Of a stretch of 64,000 nucleotides of DNA, positions 55,970 to 64,000 are shown piece by piece (position 1 is the stretch's first letter; every line of letters starts with the position of its first letter). Below the pieces are notes generated by a model. The model was not told the DNA's origin and did no database searches. It saw only the letters and a program-made list of their open reading frames with translations. The stretch spans positions 19,406,074 to 19,470,073 of the forward strand of contig CM073893.1 of the NCBI GenBank assembly GCA_037176705.1, read 5' to 3'. Made by a program: the position numbers and the translations under genes. Source of the DNA: Molossus alvarezi. Taxonomy: Eukaryota; Chordata; Mammalia; Chiroptera; Molossidae.

Positions 55970-58700
55970 TAAATGATAGCCTCCTTGCTGGGTAGAGTAG
56001 TCTTGGTTGTAGGTCCTTGCTTTTCATCACATTGAATATTTATTGTCAATCCTTTTTAGTTTGAAATGTTTCTGTTTATAAATCAGCTGTCAGTCTTCTG
56101 AGAGCTCTCTTGCAGGTAATTGTCTTTCTTTTGCTGCTTTTAAGATTCTCTCTGTGTCTCTAACATTTGCCACTTTAATTATGATATGTCTTGGTGTGGG
56201 CCTCTTTGGGTTCTTCTTGTTTGGGACTCTGTACTTCCTGGACTTATGTGTCTTTTTCCTTCACCAGATTAGGGAAGTTTTCATTCTTTTTTCAAATGAG
56301 TTCTCAATCCTTTGCTCTCTCTCTTTTCCTTCTGATACTCTTATGATGTGAATGTTGTTATGCTTCATATTGTCCCAGTAGTCCCTTAAACTATCTTCAT
56401 TTTTTAAAATTCTTTATTTTTGCAGCTCTGAATGGGTGTTTTCTGCTACCCTGTCATGCACATAACTGATCAATCCTCTGTTTCATCTAACCTACTGTTT
56501 ATTCCTTCTAGTGTATTCCTCATTTCAGATATTGTATTGTATATTGAAGTTCTCACTTAGTTTCTGAGCATCCTTATAACCATTATTTTTAACCCTATAT
56601 CTGGTAGATGGTATCCATTTCATTTAGTTATTTTTCTGGAGATTTCCCCTGTTGTTTTTTTTGGGGGGGGGGCATGTTTCTTTGCCTTTCCATTTTGGTT
56701 GCTTCTCTGTGTTTGTTTCTGTGTATTAGGTAGATGTGCTATGTCTCCCAGTTTTTGTAGGGTGGCTTTATGTAGAAGGTTCTGTGGGACCCTGTGGCAG
56801 AGTCTCCCTTATCACCTGAGTTGGGTGCTCCAGGAATGTCCCTTGTGTAGGTTATATGAGCCCTCTTCTTGTAGTTTTCTTAATTGATGTTGGCCCCTTC
56901 TGTGCATGGGGTCAACCCTCAGGCTGTCTACTATGTGGATTGACCCTGACCACAGTGTATGAGCTGCTCTGTGGGTGCTGACCACATGAAGCAAATTTTT
57001 TTCAACAGGGTCTGATGCTCATTGAGATCTCCCTTTGGATTTGCCCGTTGTGGAGCTAATCAGTCCTGCTGTGATGTAGTCTGAAGCCTATCACTGGGTG
57101 TGTTGGTTCTGGGTCCTCTTGGGAGGTACTTCAGTGCAGGTCAATGTCAGATACTACCTGTGACTGACCTTGGGCAACCTGTTTAGAGCTCCAATGTGAA
57201 CCATAGTTTATGACTCTCTCTTCTGGGCCTGAGTGTATGTGCATGGGAAGGGCCAAGGTGCACATGAGGCTGGTTTCCACCAGCACTGAGCCTGATGGCT
57301 GGTCAGCAAAAGGCCCAAGAGTCCCTAATATTCACCTCTACCTGCCTCCGCCTTCCATCAGTCTGTTAGGCTCAGTCACTGAAAGAGCCTCTGAAAATAC
57401 ACAAATTGCATGAGAAAGGTTATCTGTGAGTGACCAGGTAGGGGCAAGTGGTACCAGATTGATACAGTTTCAAACTTGGTGCCAGTGCTTGCTTTGAGGC
57501 CACCCAGCAAAAATTTAAGAGCACACCAAGGCCAGCTTCCTCCTGCCGGGTGCCTACAGACCTTTGTGGTGGAGCAGGGTCTCAGGAAGTCATCAGAGTG
57601 AGGCCAAAAGAATTTAATAGACCCAAACAGACCAAGATGTGGTTGTGTGAAGGGAGGGCTCTGCACAGGAACGGTGGTGTTGGTTGGGTGTGGGAGGAGA
57701 ATATGGCCCTAAAACCACACAACTCAGTCTATCTTGGATTCTGCCCAGATCTCCTCCAGAGCTGGAGCTCAGCAAGGCAGAGCTGCTGGGAGTCGGGAGG
57801 GTGAAGCTAATGGACCTCCTGTGGGTAGACGGCACAGTTCAGGCTCCAGGGAAGGTGGGGGTGAATGGCCTCTGCCCCAGAGCCACACAACTCAGTCTCC
57901 AACATCCCCTGAGGCCACCCAGATCTCTATACCCAAAGCCCAGGCAGCTGACTCCTGAGTAGGGCATGAACTTGGCAGGGCAGGGAGACAGGGGGTCAGG
58001 AGGGTGGGGCTATCTCATTCCCCCAGGTTGATGCCATATGGAGGGGAGTGCTTTACCCAAGAAAGATGGTGTTTGTGGGTGATGTGGGAGAAGGACTATG
58101 CACAGGAACCCTGGTGACTGTCCCTTCATCTCTTTCCTTGGTACCACACAACCCAGTCTCTCCTCTCATGACTCTAGTCTACTCTGAGCCTCCCTCCCTC
58201 CACCGGAGCCTAGAGTGAGTGGCTGCAAGGGAGATGTTGTGTGCTGGCCCATTAAGAGGGCACCTGGAAAAAAAAAAGAATAAGAAACAAAAAAGAGGGC
58301 ACTTGGTTTTCTAGCAGACTCCTATGTGTCCCTGGCAGATAGAATCCTTGCTGATTTTCATAGCCGGATGTTATGTGGGCTCCTCTTCCTGTCTCTGGTG
58401 CTATGGGCTGGGGAACCTGGTGTGAAGTTGAGACCCCCTCACACCTAAGGAGGATCTTTGCTGCTGAGATATCCCTCTGGACTTTCAGCTGTCTCACATG
58501 GGTGGGTGGACAGCCCTTTTTGCATCTATGCCCTTCCTACCAGTCTCTATGTGGCTTCTGTAGATACTTATTTTAAGACTTCTGTTCAACTAGTCTTCAG
58601 ACTTTAGGTTAATTATTCTATGTTTTAGTTGTAATTCCAGTTTGATCATGGGAGTAGGTGAGTATAACTTCCTCCTACTCCACCACCATCTTGTATTCCC
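55970..58700 (-). pseudogene. ORF1 and 5' UTR of the old L1 derivative
   Basis: Decayed ORF1 text runs from about 55970 (complement of the LYPAKLS-like segment) to about 56700. GC-moderate 5' UTR text with CAGTC/CTGGG-rich segments continues to about 58700. It ends in TCCACCACCATCTTGTATTC, resembling the YY1-like 5' ends of the two half-L1s. Open frames in 57200-58000 have no recognisable product and are chance frames in the 5' UTR. Confidence 0.68.
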
Positions 58701-58864
58701 GTTGATTTCTGAATTTAGGTAAAAATAGAGATAGTTTAACAGTTTCTTCCCATATTCCAACTGCTCCAGGGGTCAGATTTGTTATAGGAAGTTTCTTTTT
58801 CTTTATTCTGGGACTATTCCTGTTGAATCCTCTGTTCTAATTATTCTTGCTGTAATAACCACAT

Positions 58865-59036
58865 CTTTTTTTTCAGAGAGGGAGGAAGGGAGAGATAGAA
58901 ACATTGATCGGCTGCCTCCTGCACGGTCCCTTCTGGGAATCAAGCCCAAAACCTAGGCATGTACTCTGACTGGGAATTGAACCAGTGACCTCTTGGTGCA
59001 TGGGTTGACGCTCAACCCTGAGCTACACTGGCCAGG
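58865..59036 (-). mobile_element. VES-related SINE, older subfamily
   Basis: Minus-strand copy with GA stretch, old-type body ('ACATTGATCGGCTGCCTCC') and head ending 'CTACACTGGCCAG'. Imperfect duplication GCTGTAATAACCACAT / GCTGTAATCACAT lies on either side. Confidence 0.88.
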
Positions 59037-59341
59037 CTGTAATCACATTAAGTTCCCCATTAACAATATTGTCAGTGCTAGAAATCAGAGAAAGTCTACG
59101 CTATAAATTGTCTTATCATTTTTCATAATTTAGGAATAATCTCAGGACCTTAAAATATCTATTTTAATTTTTAAATAACTAAATATTTAAAAAGTAAATA
59201 CTAATTTGTAAAGGAGTACCATTTCTGTAGGGAGATAATTATTATGTAGGTTGATTTGTAAATGATGCTTTCCATTCTGTATGAAAGGGGTTTTCTAAAA
59301 TTTTGCTCTCTAAATGGTGACTCAAACCCCTAAAATGCTTT

Positions 59342-59567
59342 TTTTATCCTCACCCAAGGACCCTTTTCCATTTTTTGTTCCGATAGAGTGGGGAGGGGGA
59401 GAGAGAAACATCAATGTGAAAGGGACACATCGAGTGGTTGCCACCCGCACGACCCAACCAGGGCCAGGGACAAACTGCAACCGAGGTACATGCCCTTAGT
59501 GGAAACTGAACCCAGGCCTCCCTAGACCGCAGACCGATGCTCTACCGCTGAGCCAAACCGGCCAGGG
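59342..59567 (-). mobile_element. VES-type SINE
   Basis: Minus-strand full-length copy. Duplications CCCTAAAATGCTTT / CCCTAAAGTGCTTT (one mismatch) lie at 59328-59341 and 59568-59581. Confidence 0.95.
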
Positions 59568-59581
59568 CCCTAAAGTGCTTT

Positions 59582-60005
59582 AAATACAAAGCAGTCTGGA
59601 TAAAGGGAAGAAGTGGCAAGAGATCTTGAATGTTTGAATTAGAAACAATTCCTGTTTAATGAATCAACTAAATTTGTTTAATGATGAATTTTAACTTAGG
59701 AGGTGATCAGAGGAAAAACCTTTTCCTGAACAGAAAAATAAATCAGATTTTTAATATAGACTTGGTGTTATACAGCTTTGCCATAAGGAAAGGAGGAAGG
59801 AGAAAGCTGATCAGGGTATAAGAAAAGGTGACCTCAAGCCCTTTTGGATTTGATATCGACCACTCTTAAGAGGTCAGTTTATCCAGGCAGTCAGGTACAG
59901 GAGACCTGGCACAAACCAACTAAAATGAGAGCAGACAGTGGATTTGTGTTTTTGTTGGGATCTCTTAATGTAGTGTGGAAGCATATATGAGGAATTAAAG
60001 TCATG
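59582..60005. other. Unassigned sequence
   Basis: No gene, RNA or named repeat is recognised. Confidence 0.45.
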
Positions 60006-60009
60006 TAAC

Positions 60010-60125
60010 ACATGTAATTTAATTCCACAAACATCTATTAAGCATTTTGTGGTATAGAAATTAACAAGGCATGATTTGTGCCCTCAAGAATTTCATAGTC
60101 TAGTGAGATTTAAACATCCCAAGTA
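60010..60125 (-). repeat. L2 LINE 3' fragment
   Basis: The + strand reads like the complement of the L2 3' end: 'ACATCTATTAAGCATTTTGT', then 'GTGCCCTCAAGAATTTCATA' and 'GTCTAGTGAGA'. Confidence 0.7.
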
Positions 60126-60313
60126 ATTGTTGTATAAGGAAAGTTGTTGACTGATAACCCTCCTCTCTGACTGCTTCATTTAATCTGGCTACCCTCTCTC
60201 TTAGAGAAGTACTATTGAAGGAGTCCTGCTAATTATCCTTTTAAAAATCAAAACTCTAAGCTTTCCTTTCAGTTATGGTTATGTCAGAGTTTACATTAAA
60301 AAGGCAAAGAGTG

Positions 60314-60417
60314 CCCTGGCCAGTTTGGCTCAGCAGTTGAGTGTCGGTCTGCCGACCAGAGAGTCCTGGGTTTGGTTCCCGCTAGGGGCACGTACCGCCA
60401 TAACTAAATAAATAAAT
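60314..60417 (+). mobile_element. tRNA-head-only short SINE
   Basis: The VES-like head (GGCTCAGCAGTTGAG, GGTTTGGTTCCCGC) ends after GGGGCACGTACCGCC and runs into an (AAAT)n tail. No VES body. The duplication AGGCAAAGAGTG / AGGCAAAGTGT flanks it at 60302-60313 and 60418-60428. Confidence 0.87.
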
Positions 60418-60428
60418 AGGCAAAGTGT

Positions 60429-60770
60429 AATGGATTGTTTCAGGGAAAAGTTTATTTAGGCATTGCCATGTATGTAAACTGCTCTACTCATATCCTGTAC
60501 AATCAAATAAATGCAAGTCTACTTCTGGAGCTCAATGGACTGAGCTTTGATTATAGACATAAATGCCTACTATAGCAGCTGCAATAAGGCCGCTAGATAT
60601 TCTGGAACTTTTCCAATGAAATGTCATTTTCCAATGAAATGATAAAAGTCAGATCAAACAAAAGACTGACATGGCCACTTTGGGTTGAAATCTGTTATTC
60701 TATCTGGCTGTGCCACCTTTGCCAAATCATTTAAAAGTTGAACCTGTGTCCTCATTTATTTATTTAAAAT
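60429..60770. other. Unassigned sequence
   Basis: No gene or named repeat is recognised. A short direct repeat, TTTTCCAATGAAATG, occurs twice at about 60608-60640. Confidence 0.45.
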
Positions 60771-60967
60771 TTTTTATTTATTTTTAGTGAGAGAGAGAGA
60801 GGGAGATAGAAACATCAATGAGAGAGAACATCCATTGGCTGCCTCCTGCATGCCCCCCACTGGGGATCAGGCCCACAACCTGGGCGTGTGCCCTGACCCG
60901 AGATCCAAAGGGGGACCTCTTCGTGCGTGGGTCGAGGCTCAACCACTGAGCCACACTGGCTGGCCTA
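60771..60967 (-). mobile_element. VES-related SINE, older subfamily
   Basis: Minus-strand copy with GA stretch (60787-60805), old-type body ('CATCCATTGGCTGCCTCCTG') and head ending 'CACTGAGCCACACTGGCTGG'. I could not fix a duplication. Confidence 0.86.
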
Positions 60968-61189
60968 TGGGCTCCTTTAAGAGCCAGTTTATATACTTTA
61001 AAGAAACAGCTAATACTAGTTGTGGAGCATTTTACCCAAATCGACTAAGGCCAAAAGGAGTGCAGTGTAATACAAGGCATTACTGCGAATTACTAAAGGA
61101 GAGTGCGGTTGTTCCAGATCTTGGTCCAAAGTAACTCAGGTTACCTCCTCAGTACACATCGCTCATTATTTCAGCCTCTGTCCTAGAAG

Positions 61190-62320
61190 GGTACAGGACT
61201 TCAGTCCCACGTTAGTGAGGTGACAGCCGGGGAAGCCGCGTGAAAGGCGATTTGAAATCCCGACGTGGGACCACCTCTAGGGAAGCTAGGACAGAGGGAC
61301 TGTAGAAAAGGCTGCCCACAACTTCATAACGCCGCACCCTTAGGAGTCAGGCATCTCCAAATTCCCAGCACTTTGGGCACCAGAACCGTGGAGGAGGTGG
61401 GGTGACCCATATGGGAATTCCGGAGAAAAGGGCAGAGATGGGCCGGCGCGGGAGGCGGTGTCCAGTCCCAGGGTCCGCTCCTGAGGGGAGGTCGGCCAGG
61501 AAGGGCGGGGGCGGCGGGGGCCGCCGAGCTGGGAGAGGAGGGGCGAGGCGCCTTCGCCGTCCCCTCTCCTCGCGTGCGCTCCCCTCTCGTCCCCGCCCTG
61601 TCCACCCGGCACCCCAGCGCATCCCGCCAAGGCCAGGCCGCTACAAGGGGAGGCGCCAATCCGCCGCGCACCGGTCCCCGACCGTGCAGTAACGGCGACG
61701 CAGGAGGCGGAGCGGATGCGGTTTGGGCCGGCGCTGAGGTAGGATTTAGGGACAGCACAGAAAGTCAGGAGGGAGCGTTGGGGTTGAAACAGGCCATCTC
61801 AGATACCCCTGGGGCGGGCCCCCGCTCCCTGAGCTCTGGGACGAGCAGCGGCGGAGAAGCAGCCTCTGAGTCCACAGCCTCGCCGAGCATCTCCGCGTGA
61901 GCGCAGTGGCGCCGGCGGGGCCTAGGCGCCGGCCTCTGGGACAGCACCGCGGCCGAGGCCTAGAGCCCAGGCATCTTTGCGCGTGCGCACACCCGCTCGC
62001 AGGGGCTGGGCGCGCGGCTCTGGGATTGTACACCCACCCAGCTGCGGGCCGAGGCGGCGCTGCGCATGCGCGAGGCTGCTGGCGAAGGTCGTGCACCTGG
62101 TCTAGGGTTGCGTTTGGCCTGACCCTAGGGGTGTCGCCTGCCAGGAGACTGCCCCGCCGTGGGCCCCCCGGCTGCGGGGCGCCCTGAGCTTCGGGTGAGG
62201 TGTCTGCCTCAGAGTTTCTCTTTCCCTACCCACTCGCCGCCCCGCGTAAGCTACTGATGTTTTCATTTTTGTCGCCTCGACTCTGGGCTCCTGGCCCATC
62301 AATCTGCTCACCTAGGTCCC
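61190..62320. promoter_or_regulatory. CpG island, probable host-gene promoter and first exon
   Basis: CpG dinucleotides become dense over about 1.1 kb in an otherwise CpG-poor window. Recognisable motifs are TGCGCATGCGCG (62061-62072, perfect NRF1), TGCGCGTGCGCA (61978-61989, near NRF1), a CCAAT box (61656-61660) and a GC box (GGGCGGGGGCGG, about 61504-61515). No TATA box is evident, as usual for CpG-island promoters. A candidate ATG at 61716 runs 23 bases to a GAG/GTAGGA donor at 61739, but this is weak. The gene's identity and direction are not visible. Overlapping frames on both strands here result from GC content. Confidence 0.75.
62061..62072. promoter_or_regulatory. NRF1 binding motif
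   Basis: The palindromic TGCGCATGCGCG matches the NRF1 consensus. It lies in the CpG island, where NRF1 sites usually sit close to transcription starts. Confidence 0.7.
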
Positions 62321-63029
62321 GGCCCCAGCGGGCTCACTAACTCGTTATGCCTTCGACATTTGGTCCTGATTTCGAGGGATAGCGCAAAAGTCTGACTAAG
62401 CTAGGTGAAACTGGTTTGAAACGGATGTGGAAGAAATCGCTATAAATATTTTAACCTGGAGGTAACTGCTTCGCTCAGACCTGGAAATGGGGATGTTCAG
62501 ATGATAACACCAAGTGCTCCACCTTGACCGGAAAAGAACTTCTTCCTAGAGTTGGAAGGCGAGTTCAGAGTGAACTTTTTGCTTTTGTTCTTTGGGAAAT
62601 TACATAAAACGTTGGAACAGTTCTAGTCCAGGACTGGAACAGAATGCATGTCTTGGGGCTGCCTGGTACCGCGCTTGGCGCCTTAATCTGTCAGAGCGGG
62701 ATGAAGTGGTCGAGTTCACATGTAGTGCTTTGGAAGAAGCCCTTCCCCCAGACTGCGAAGTGACAGTCACTAATGTTTATTGAGCCTTCTGGCTCTACAC
62801 CCTTCTAGCAGTTTATGCTTGGCTTTACACCTTCCGGGTGGTGGTACTTAAGTCAGTTTCGTGATGCCTGGGGCTACTTGGAACATATTAACAACGTCAT
62901 TAGTGTGTGCCTTGTAATCTTGTGTGATGTGCTGATACAGACATTTGGGGGCTGGAATAGAAGAAGCACTTCCTATCAGAATCTGAGTGCTCTAGGTGAA
63001 ATGTAATTTCTATTTTCCAAGGCACTAGG
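62321..63029. other. Unassigned sequence downstream of the CpG island
   Basis: If the gene runs rightward this is its first intron or 5' UTR. I see no exon that I can defend. A 63-codon frame at 62592-62783 has no recognisable product. Confidence 0.4.
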
Positions 63030-63325
63030 TAGTCTATCCATGTTATCAACTGGAATATGTCTTGCACACCCCACGCCCACCACGCAGGTCCGATTTCTGT
63101 CACGAGCCTCTTCAACCCTAGGGCATATCCTTTTGCCATTTCATCCAGGTTCAAAGCTTACTTTTCTCTTCCACCCAAATCTGCATGGCACCCAACTTCA
63201 TTCAAGTCTCAAAACAATTGCCATCACTTCAGGGAGGTGGCCACCTCTTCTAAAGTAGCTGCTGCTCTTGCTCTCTAGCCTCATATCCTGCTCTACTTGA
63301 CACTTATGTGTATGATCTGCCTCCT
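63030..63325 (+). repeat. L2 LINE fragment
   Basis: The text 'ATTCAAGTCTCAAAACAATT', 'GCCATCACTTCAGGGAGGTG', 'AAAGTAGCTGCTGCTCTTGC' and 'TAGCCTCATATCCTGCTCTA' follows the L2 3' region on the plus strand (TCAGGTCTCAGCTCAAATG... in the family). Open frames here (63040-63278) are chance. Confidence 0.7.
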
Positions 63326-63419
63326 CGATAATCTGATCTCAGTAGATATTTTTTAACTGTTTAAATGAAATTGAAATCTAACTGACTCCAGAAATATTTT
63401 GTACTGAACTCTCAACGTG

Positions 63420-63690
63420 GATTTATTCATTCATTCAATAAACATTTATTGAGTGAGTGCTTTGTATCAGATTTGGCTAGGTGTTTAGGATATGTCGGTG
63501 AACATAATAGACAAAGATCTCTTCTGGAGTTTACAGTCTAGCAAAGAATTATTAATAATAAAGGTTTAATTATGTTAGAAAATTATAAGTGCTATGAAAA
63601 AAGCAGAGAAAGGGGACTGGGAGTGCACATGTGGGTTGCAATTTTAACAGCGTGGTTACTGTGAGTCTGAAGGGTAAAACGAAGGTGATA
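63420..63690 (-). repeat. L2 LINE 3' end
   Basis: The + strand shows the complement of the L2 3' end: 'CATTCATTCAATAAACATTT', then 'GAGTTTACAGTCTAGCAAAG' and 'AAATTATAAGTGCTATGAAA'. It faces the L2 fragment at 63030, so the two are separate insertions or an inverted piece. Confidence 0.75.
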
Positions 63691-64000
63691 TTTATGACAG
63701 AGAACTAGTTTTTAGAATTAATTGTCTTTCTGGGAGAAAATGTTCCTTGCCATTCTCTACTATGTCTTTCATGGGGGCCCATAGTATGACCATTATGGCA
63801 AATGAAATAATCTTTTATAATATAGAGGTAAAACAAAATATTTTCCAAATTGAGTTCAGGTTATTCAGTGTTTTCCAGTTTAACTCAGCATATCCAATTA
63901 AGAGACTGGTCTCTTAAATGGAGGAGATTAACCAAAGGAATACTACATATGTGTTGAGAAAAATTAAATGTTTTCTTTACATTTGACTACACTTTTCAAT
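63691..64000. other. Unassigned AT-rich sequence
   Basis: No gene, RNA or named repeat is recognised up to the window edge. Confidence 0.45.

Larger units (their letters stand above)
44885..58700 (-). mobile_element. Old L1 derivative lacking most of ORF2, base of the second stack
   Basis: Pieces in minus orientation are 44885-45368 (3' UTR and the last ORF2 codons), 49178-49318 and 55485-55968 (ORF2 C-terminal region), then 55970-56700 (ORF1) and 56700-58700 (5' UTR, ending near CCACCACCATCTTG at 58682). The ORF2 C-terminal text joins ORF1 directly near 55969 with no endonuclease or reverse transcriptase between. A half-L1 and a full-length L1 split the element. The pieces match in order and orientation, so I read them as one old element. 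Confidence 0.72.

Noticed and set aside
57200..58000. Possible host exons (frames of 67-96 codons)
   Set aside because: They lie within the 5' UTR of an old L1 derivative. Frames are short, overlap on both strands and lack splice support.
889..60967. The tRNA-like heads of SINEs as true tRNA genes
   Set aside because: They have A and B boxes but no intact cloverleaf with a clear anticodon arm. They continue into SINE bodies or A-rich tails and have target-site duplications.
61324..62187. Several long overlapping open frames on both strands (up to 144 codons) in the CpG island
   Set aside because: GC-rich DNA has few stop codons. The products are low-complexity (Ala, Pro, Arg, Gly) and resemble no family; some begin with non-ATG codons.
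1..64000. CRISPR arrays, operons or phage-like systems
   Set aside because: The sequence is mammalian. No regularly spaced short repeats with unique spacers, no ribosome-binding-site-led gene clusters and no phage genes were seen.

Overview
The window is mammalian nuclear DNA, almost certainly from a bat and most likely a yangochiropteran. The diagnosis rests on about twenty copies of a tRNA-derived SINE of the VES type, known from vesper bats and relatives: a tRNA-like head with A and B boxes, a conserved body, a CT-rich stretch, then a tail of the form GAGGATAAAA. Lineage-specific LINE-1 (L1) elements are also abundant. Nothing bacterial, viral or CRISPR-like is present, and I recognised no DNA transposon of the Helitron or hAT kind common in Myotis. 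Most of the 64 kb is retrotransposons stacked inside one another. I could not prove any complete host protein-coding gene.

Layout. 1-2.56 kb: mostly unassigned sequence with one VES SINE, one L2 scrap and a possible splice donor. 2.56-9.99 kb: an old L1 (minus) split by a younger 5'-truncated L1 (plus, 4245-7818) and a VES SINE. 9.99-14.1 kb: an old unnamed repeat, an old L1 ORF2 fragment (plus) and four SINEs. 14.1-32.8 kb: a stack whose base is an old plus-strand L1. It is split by a 9.2-kb minus-strand L1 (15866-25060), which itself holds an ORF2-less half-L1 (20628-22823) and a tRNA-head-only SINE. A PSMA2 retrocopy, several SINEs and a twin-primed, 5'-inverted L1 (30071-31134) also lie in the base element. 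32.8-33.9 kb: a decayed mRNA-like segment of unknown parent. 33.9-44.9 kb: mostly unassigned sequence with SINEs, MIR, L2, a MaLR-type LTR, a pyrimidine tract and two minute L1 insertions.

44.9-58.7 kb: a second stack. An old minus-strand L1 derivative lacking most of ORF2 is split by a second ORF2-less half-L1 (45369-49177, carrying four VES SINEs) and by a full-length L1 (49319-55484). That L1 has two uninterrupted reading frames, ORF1 of 300 codons and ORF2 of 1274 codons with endonuclease, reverse transcriptase and zinc-knuckle motifs, plus a GC-rich 5' UTR built from repeats of about 116 bp. It looks recently active. 58.7-61.1 kb: SINEs and L2. 61.2-62.3 kb: a CpG island with NRF1, CCAAT and GC-box motifs, probably the promoter and first exon of a host gene reaching beyond the window. 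62.3-64 kb: unassigned sequence and L2.

How the parts relate: the full-length L1 supplies the kind of machinery (ORF2p) that can copy other RNAs in trans. The half-L1s, the VES SINEs, the head-only SINEs and the PSMA2 retrocopy all have A-rich tails, and most have target-site duplications, as expected of its passengers. Insertion order can be read from the nesting.
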